64,000 nucleotides of DNA. Origin: Phylloscopus collybita. Its lineage: Eukaryota > Chordata > Aves > Passeriformes > Phylloscopidae. The position numbers and the translations under genes are program-made. The stretch spans positions 14,551,001 through 14,615,000 of the forward strand of contig JAJNNQ010000018.1 in assembly GCA_027886175.1 (NCBI GenBank). The letters run 5' to 3'. Shown here in pieces: positions 57,738-64,000 of the stretch (the first letter of the stretch is position 1; each line of letters opens with the position of its first letter). Below the pieces are notes generated by a model. That model saw nothing but the letters and a program-made list of their open reading frames with translations, had not been told where the DNA came from and did not search any database.

Positions 57738-60700
57738 GTGAAGAGAAAAATAAGTGACATGAGATTGCTACATCTAGCTCATTACTGCAAAAGACACAAT
57801 CAGAAAAGCTGCCTTTTGCTTTTGCTAATGTCCTAGAAGTGTAGTTTTTGAACAGGCTTACAGTTCCCTGGGTTGCTTCTCATAGCTGGTGTGTCTGTGG
57901 CGTGTTTTACAGACTGCACTGCTATGGACTGCCTGGACCAATTTTAGGCAAGTAAAAGAGAGGGGATGTAGCAACAACAGATATTGTCATGAATGGGTTA
58001 AATGAAGAGAACATTTAGAAGCCTTTATTCACTACAACTGAGCTGCAGCAAGGCTTTGTTAATTCTCTGAGGATGTTCAGCACCAGTTTGTCCTCTTATC
58101 TTTTTATTTCGTTATGGGCCACAGTCTCCTAAAGGACCTTGTGTCTCAGGTTGCTAGCTCTGTGCCACATCCTGTAACATTTTATATCCTCCTCTGCAGA
58201 GCAAGAATTGAGTGGAATTCATTGGTGCTTCCTCCCCAAAGAACACCATATATTTTCCCAAATATTATGACTCTACAACAGATATTTTGTTTGCCTCTCT
58301 AGTTTGCATTGAGAACGCTGAGGGATCAGTGTTTGCCAGCAGTGTGCCTTTCTCAGCTCCTCACAGAAATTGCCTTTGTTTCTGTCTCTGTTTCAGTCTC
58401 TTTCTGCAGCCAAGTCGCAGAAGAGATAAATGGTGCAACTTTCATGAGGGAGCTCCATTTCAAGAGATGCACAGTAGGTGGGTTGACAATTTGGTAGAGA
58501 CAGTGGCCATCCTATAAGCCAGGATCTGTCTGCAGACAGCCAGCTTGGGTGCAAGAGCACAGTCTGAAAACCAGAATACTGTAAACATTCTACAGATCAG
58601 AACAGCCTGGGACTGTACAGGGAGCTATTTATGGGCAGAAATGTTGATGTGTACTTAAATGAATCAAGCAGAAGTTGAGTGTGCAGCATCATTCACTACT
58701 AATAAAAATTTAACTGTGCTTTTTTCTTGTTGTGTTCTTGGATAATGAATGCTGAGATATTATTCAAATGCAAGATTGGCTTCCCAGATCCGTACATATA
58801 TATGTATATCTGGACTGAGTGATGGAAATACTGTTCTTCTTTTTTCAGGTCTTTATAATAACCGCTGTTTATATTATCATTTGATTGGAAGCTTTCAAAA
58901 TATATTTTTAATTAAGACATGTGTCCAATTCTATTCCTGAGAGGATGAGGGCTCTCACTTGTTTTCTGCTTGCTGGAATTGTTAGTCAGTGCTTAATATG
59001 CATACAGAAATTTCGCTATTGATTGCAGAATTAATGAAAAATGATGGTCATATTTTGTGTACTTTGTGTTAATAAAGCACTGTAGCACTTAAATATCTCA
59101 AAACCCAGCTTGTGTGGATGTAAGAACTGCCACTAATGAATTGCAAACAGCAGTTTCAAGTATCCCTTTCTTTCTATGCTGGCACTTTTCACTGTAAAAA
59201 CACATAGGAAGTGAAATACTAATGGATGTCCAACAAGAGGTCATCTGAGAATGGAGAAGTTCTGTTGCCTGATGCAATTATCAGAAACTGTTTCTTCTGC
59301 TCATAGCAGGCTGTGAACCAACAGAAAAAAATTAAATTGTGAGTGCATTATTTTACACTTTGAGGTTGGATGTATGCAGATATTTAATAAAATGAGCATT
59401 AGTAATTCAGAGAGTGGTCATAAAGGTCATGTTGCCTTTTTCTGTGATTTTCCCTCATTACATTATTTACAGAATTTAATTTATAGCAAATAGCAGCTCC
59501 AAAACTGTATATTGATTTATCTGTAAATTAATCTCTTTCAGATTTTGGTTTTAGAAATGAAAGACCGAGAGTACTTTAAAATAAGTTAGTTATATCATAT
59601 TACTCTGGTTTAGGAACTGTGTGCAGGGACTAGTTAGGATGCCACCAAGTCCATGACATGGGGTTTCTGACAACCTGCCTCCTTGGTCCTTAGCTCAAGT
59701 CCCTCCAAAATGAATTGCTAGACATGGGGGAGTGAAGGAGGTAAAATCTGCTAATTATCAATTTACAAACACTAATGTTTAGGGTTAAAATGATGTGCTT
59801 GATGCTATTCTATATCATACAGGAGACTCATTTAAAGTATGTGTTTGTTGAATAAATTATGATTGACAAAGCCACAGCTTAGAGAAGGCAGTGATTTGCT
59901 GTTTTCTTGTCATATTTTGGTGAAAATAAATGTGGTTCTTTCAGACGATCTCTACAAATGCTTTCTGTGGAAGAAATTCAAGACAAGCCTCATATCTCAA
60001 CAGGGATTTTCAGTAAGAATTTATGTGGCAGTCTTGATTGAAATACTGCCCAACTGAAGTAATCTATCATTACTGATTCTGAGGGACCCCTTTGGGGGCT
60101 GAATTTGAACCTGATGAAGTCCGCATCCTGTTGTGAGTTGCCTCCCCTTTGGCAGTCTATAAATCCCACTGCCAGTCATTATCTCATGTTCTTCTGGAGT
60201 ATTTTTTTTTAATAGCATTGGTAACAAATGACAAGGTTTTGGTGGAGGGTGTTTCAGGTTGCCCTGTGTGGGAAGCAGTCATGGCCTGGACAGTGCTGGT
60301 GGCAACCAGCCTTGTGCCTCTTGCAGACACTGCCCTCACCAAGGCAGGAAGGCTCTGGGGTCACCCATGGGGGCTACTTTGGGGGTTGGCGAGATCCTCC
60401 AATGCTGCAAATGAGGAACCCTTGCAGAGGCACTGGGAAGAAGAAGTTGATCAACTGTTGGATTGTCGTTACAGGCAGGTGAGGACTCCAAAAACGTGGT
60501 GGTCACCAGTGGCATAGCCTGAAACTCTGAGGACTGGGCAGTCACCAGGGCACCTTGGTGTCTGCTGCCAAACTCATGGGGTGTCCTGCTGTTCAAGGGC
60601 TGACCCACACATAGGGTACTGGAGAGAGCAGCCAGAAGACAGGCATGACTTAATCAGCAAGCCAAGGATAATACCCAGAGTCCAGCAGAGTGGTTAATCC

Positions 60701-63700
60701 TAGAATGTGGAGGGAAAATCTCCATGTTACAGCAATACATGATGGGGCCTACAGAAGTTCTGAAAAGAAAAGGAGGGGAATGTGTTGAATGGGAACAAAA
60801 AGTCCTCTAAGGATCAAGAGTTAGGAAGCATAAGGGGAAAAAGGTCAGAGCTGAGTTAATGCTGCTACTCGGTTAATGCAAGCTCTGGCACAGCTTTACT
60901 CCCCAGATGGGATATGCTGCTTCAGGTGAATGTTTTTCACCACTTCTTTTGGGTCTGGATGAAGCCCTACAGCTACTGAATTCATGACTCTGTTAGTATT
61001 GCTACTGGAGTTAATCTTTCTTTGTACTATGCTAAACATACAGTGGATAACTAAATGTCTCATGATGGTCTTAGTCATGTCTTCTGCAAGGACAAATTCT
61101 GAAATGTGCAATAAGAGTTCAGGTTATTTCAATGTTATCTGCAGTAATCTACTCCGTGGGAGTAAGACAGACTTTGTAACATATATTTTACAGCTGTTGT
61201 GACTCTGCTGATTGCATGTTTTGCAGAAACATGTAGGTGTGAAATTGTAATTATTATATTCTGAGACTGTCATAATATTAACCTTGGTAATTTAGTCCTC
61301 AGAGACAAGAGGTGGAGCCTAAAACAGATAAATGCTGTTATGATGTTAACTGCTATAATGTTGTTTGCTGGAGCAAAAGAAAGAATATTAAAAAGCATAG
61401 GTACACAGTCCTAATGTTTTCCTACACAGTCTGATTTGCAAGGACAAAAGATAGAGTGGGCTCAAGGCCCCACTAGTCTTCTCTAAAGGAGGAATTTCTT
61501 CAGTGGATGATCATCCATGATGAAAGTTTCCCAGAACTTGCCTTATTTTCCATTTATTTCAGGGATTTCTTAGCAAGGCCGTGTGAGGGATAGGTATGAC
61601 ACCCAGACTGCATCATCCTTAGCAGAATTTTATAATTACCTGGTTTGCTTTAAGTGCTGTCAGTGGCCAAATGTGTTTTCAGATACATACAGCTTGCATG
61701 CCATACATACATACAGCTCCACGTACAGCTGGGGGTCAGTGGCACAGAGGAGAGGAAAAGCTGGGAGCAAAAATATAGGTTTGAATGAGTGGCTGCAAAC
61801 TGAGAGGCACTGGCTGATTTCTGACATTGTGATACTTTAGAAGAAATGTTAGCTGAAGAAAGAACTATCAAGGGTTTTCCCAGCCTCTCCTCTGGCTATC
61901 TATTTCTCTGCAGAGCCCAGCCTGCTTTAACAATTTGTATTTTTTGCATGAGTTTGTCCTCCTGAACATCTCTGAGCCCACTTGGGCAGCCAAGTGTCCC
62001 CTGGTGGTGCCTATTTGCCAGGCAGCCTTGGTTCTTCACGCTTATATAAAAGCTACAGTAAATGTAACACAGGAGCTGCCAGAGCCATGAGAGGAGGAAT
62101 GGTACTTGCCTGACAGATCTGCTGTGACTGAAATGGGAAATAGCAGCAGTTTAAAAGCTGCTGTAGGTAAGGGAGTTCCTCTGCAGTGTGATCTGTGCAA
62201 GGAAGCCTGGAGGTTCTGCTGACTCTGTGCAAGTACCACTGCTGCCCTCAGGAGCTCAGAGTGTAAACCTGATAGACTCAGCAAGTTGTTAGGAGGCTGT
62301 AGAGATGTCCCCTAAACTGCCTCATTTGTGGCCATCTGACAGGTACTTGCTGGCCAAGGAGAGAGAAGTTTAATTTTAACAGCTTTGGAGGATCTGGTTC
62401 CAGGACAATGCCTATTTGCGAGGAAAGGGAACATTTTGTTTAGTAATAGATTATAACAAAACAACCTCAATGCATAATTTCTCCCTCAGCCATATCCACA
62501 GGTCTAGCAGGCCTGAAGCACATGTGATGGGATGGCATAAGCAGAGGCATTGCTCAGCAAGAAGCCAAAGGTGTGCTGGAAGATTGAGCTTCAGAATTCA
62601 GTATTCTTACATTCAGAATTCAGTATCAACAAAAATACAGTCAACCCATCCTGCTTACAAATTCTATATATCTCCATAAGGTTTATTTTCAAAGCCTCTG
62701 TTTCAACCTGGTCTTCTTGCAACCTTTACTCCCAAAGAAAAATCACCTTTGTCATCTATCCCCAGTTCACAGAGACTCTTCTTTCCACCTAATCCAAGCC
62801 CAGTGGGACTGCTCATACCCAACTCTTTGGCTTCAAAATGGGTTGGGTTTGTATCTTTAACTGGATGAATATTGGAAGGTAAAATTATATCACCCTTGTG
62901 GCACCTCTGAAACACGTTCTGAAATATTCTCTCTGAATGTCCTTTTAATTCTCTGTTACTGAGGAGGCATTAGTTATTTTGGAGAGGTAGAGGAAGTGTG
63001 GGAAACATTCCTAAAATGTACTGCTTTTACAGATCCCACAACAGTAATTTTTAATTTCCAGTCTTTGTATAATGAATCTCTAATGGGCTTTAATACATTT
63101 GAGGTTTTAGGTCAGTGGACACTTTCTGTGACAGTGTCAACTTAAAGGCTTCCTGGTTGTCATTCACTCTTCACTGTCCCTTTTACATTATGGCTGCCCT
63201 GGCAGCTCATGAGTCTTCATGTTGAACCAGGAACTTGACTGGGACAAAAAATAGCTTTATAAAAGAAAAAATTCCTTTTTAACACAAATCAGCTCCATAG
63301 TTTTCCAGAAAATTAAGGCAGTAAAGAAAACATACAGAGGAGCTACCTCTCAAAAGTGTAGTTTTTAGATATTATTTGTTGTGCAAGCTTGAAGCACACC
63401 ATGAAAAGAAATGATTGCTCTGCAGTTACCCTTAAAGGTATCTACATCAACTATGTTAGGAAAAATGGGGGGAAAATTTGTTCTGTTAAAGTAATTATTT
63501 CAAAAACAATGAAACTAAAGTGAGAAGAGGCTACTAATTTTTCCTCTCAGTGTGGGAGATGAAGCCACTCAATCCCAGCTTAAGAAAGGTGTGGAGAGAG
63601 CAGAAGTCTGATCAAGTGCAATGCATGACGTATTTTTTTTATATAACTTATGTTATATGTTGTGCAAAATATTTTGCATAACATATTTTTTTCCAAGTGG

Positions 63701-64000
63701 ACATCTTGAATATACTTTAAACTCTACAATTTCCTAAAAAAAAAAAAACAACCTATACTTTTTAGCTTTAGAAATCCTAAATGGTTATGTTATTTCTCAA
63801 TGCTCTTTATACAACCCAGTCAATAACTGTGATGACTCTGACAAAAGGTATTATCTCTGTGTAAAGTAGTTATAGCTGAAATGGAGAAGAACAGCATGGC
63901 TGGACTGTGGTGAGAACTGGATGGAGAAGGAAAATATAAATCAGTTCAGAGAGAAGTTTCAGATTTGGTGATGATGTTTGAGTCACTCCATGGTTGACCT
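57738..64000. other. BDKRB2 upstream/intronic region, no supported exon
   Basis: No gene is supported. It should hold the first BDKRB2 exon(s) or lie before them. A GC-richer patch at 60240-60610 leaves frames open on both strands (plus 60149-60517, minus 60336-60608), without a recognisable family. 'tctataaatc' near 60159 resembles a TATA box but nothing else supports a promoter. An AT palindrome is at 63655-63686 and an A12 run at about 63735-63748. Confidence 0.5.
63655..63686. repeat. AT-rich inverted repeat
   Basis: Arms around 'gcaaaatattttgc' read 'atatgttgt' on the left and 'gcataacatat' on the right, an almost perfect palindrome of about 32 bp with one mismatched pair. Confidence 0.8.

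Noticed and set aside
57734..57760. N-terminal extension of BDKRB2 (nine extra codons)
   Set aside because: The bases form a polypyrimidine tract and AG acceptor, so they are intronic.
60149..60517. 122-codon plus-strand ORF with a TATA-like sequence nearby
   Set aside because: The opposite strand is open as well (60336-60608), the segment is GC-richer than its flanks, and the product is unlike known proteins.
1..64000. CRISPR arrays, tRNA, rRNA, bacterial operon features
   Set aside because: No regularly spaced repeats, cloverleaf sequences or bacterial signals were seen, and the window is clearly vertebrate.

Overview
The window is vertebrate nuclear DNA, most likely from a bird. The genes are split by GT-AG introns and the DNA is AT-rich with few CpGs. 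Interspersed repeats are of avian type: 3' ends of CR1 LINEs and ERVL-like LTRs ending in the avian 'GGTTTAACCC...CCAG' module. Three protein-coding genes are supported. Their order and orientation match the human 14q32 block (BDKRB2, BDKRB1, ATG2B), seen here from the opposite strand.

Positions 1-17,300 hold the 3' part of ATG2B on the plus strand. Seventeen consecutive coding exons (324-15924) join in frame through GT-AG junctions. They encode the last 796 residues, followed by a TGA stop and a 3' UTR with three possible poly(A) signals. The part includes a GABARAP-binding (LIR) core, a probable WIPI-binding HFS motif and the C-terminal ATG_C region. One 2.0 kb intron carries a solo retroviral LTR with a perfect 6-bp target duplication and an isolated block of about 18 CpGs in about 106 bp.

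Positions 17,300-46,500 form a long intergenic stretch with no supported gene. It holds decayed repeats: two CR1 3' ends, a second TG...CA LTR, two minus-strand ERVL-like LTRs, one of them next to a GC-richer repeat-like block, several simple repeats and a striking nested palindrome near 24.7 kb. Some long chance-like ORFs occur, but none shows a recognisable protein family.

Positions 46,500-57,740 hold two minus-strand class A GPCRs, the bradykinin B1 receptor (BDKRB1) and the bradykinin B2/ornithokinin receptor (BDKRB2). Each has one uninterrupted coding exon preceded by a good splice acceptor, so their 5' UTR (and perhaps first coding) exons lie further right and were not located. Positions 57,740-64,000 are BDKRB2 upstream or intronic sequence with no supported gene.

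Functionally, the two receptors are paralogues for kinin peptides. ATG2B, a lipid-transfer protein of autophagosome formation, is an unrelated neighbour kept by synteny. I found no convincing new biological system. The best leads are the nested palindrome, the intronic CpG block and the LTR insertions.
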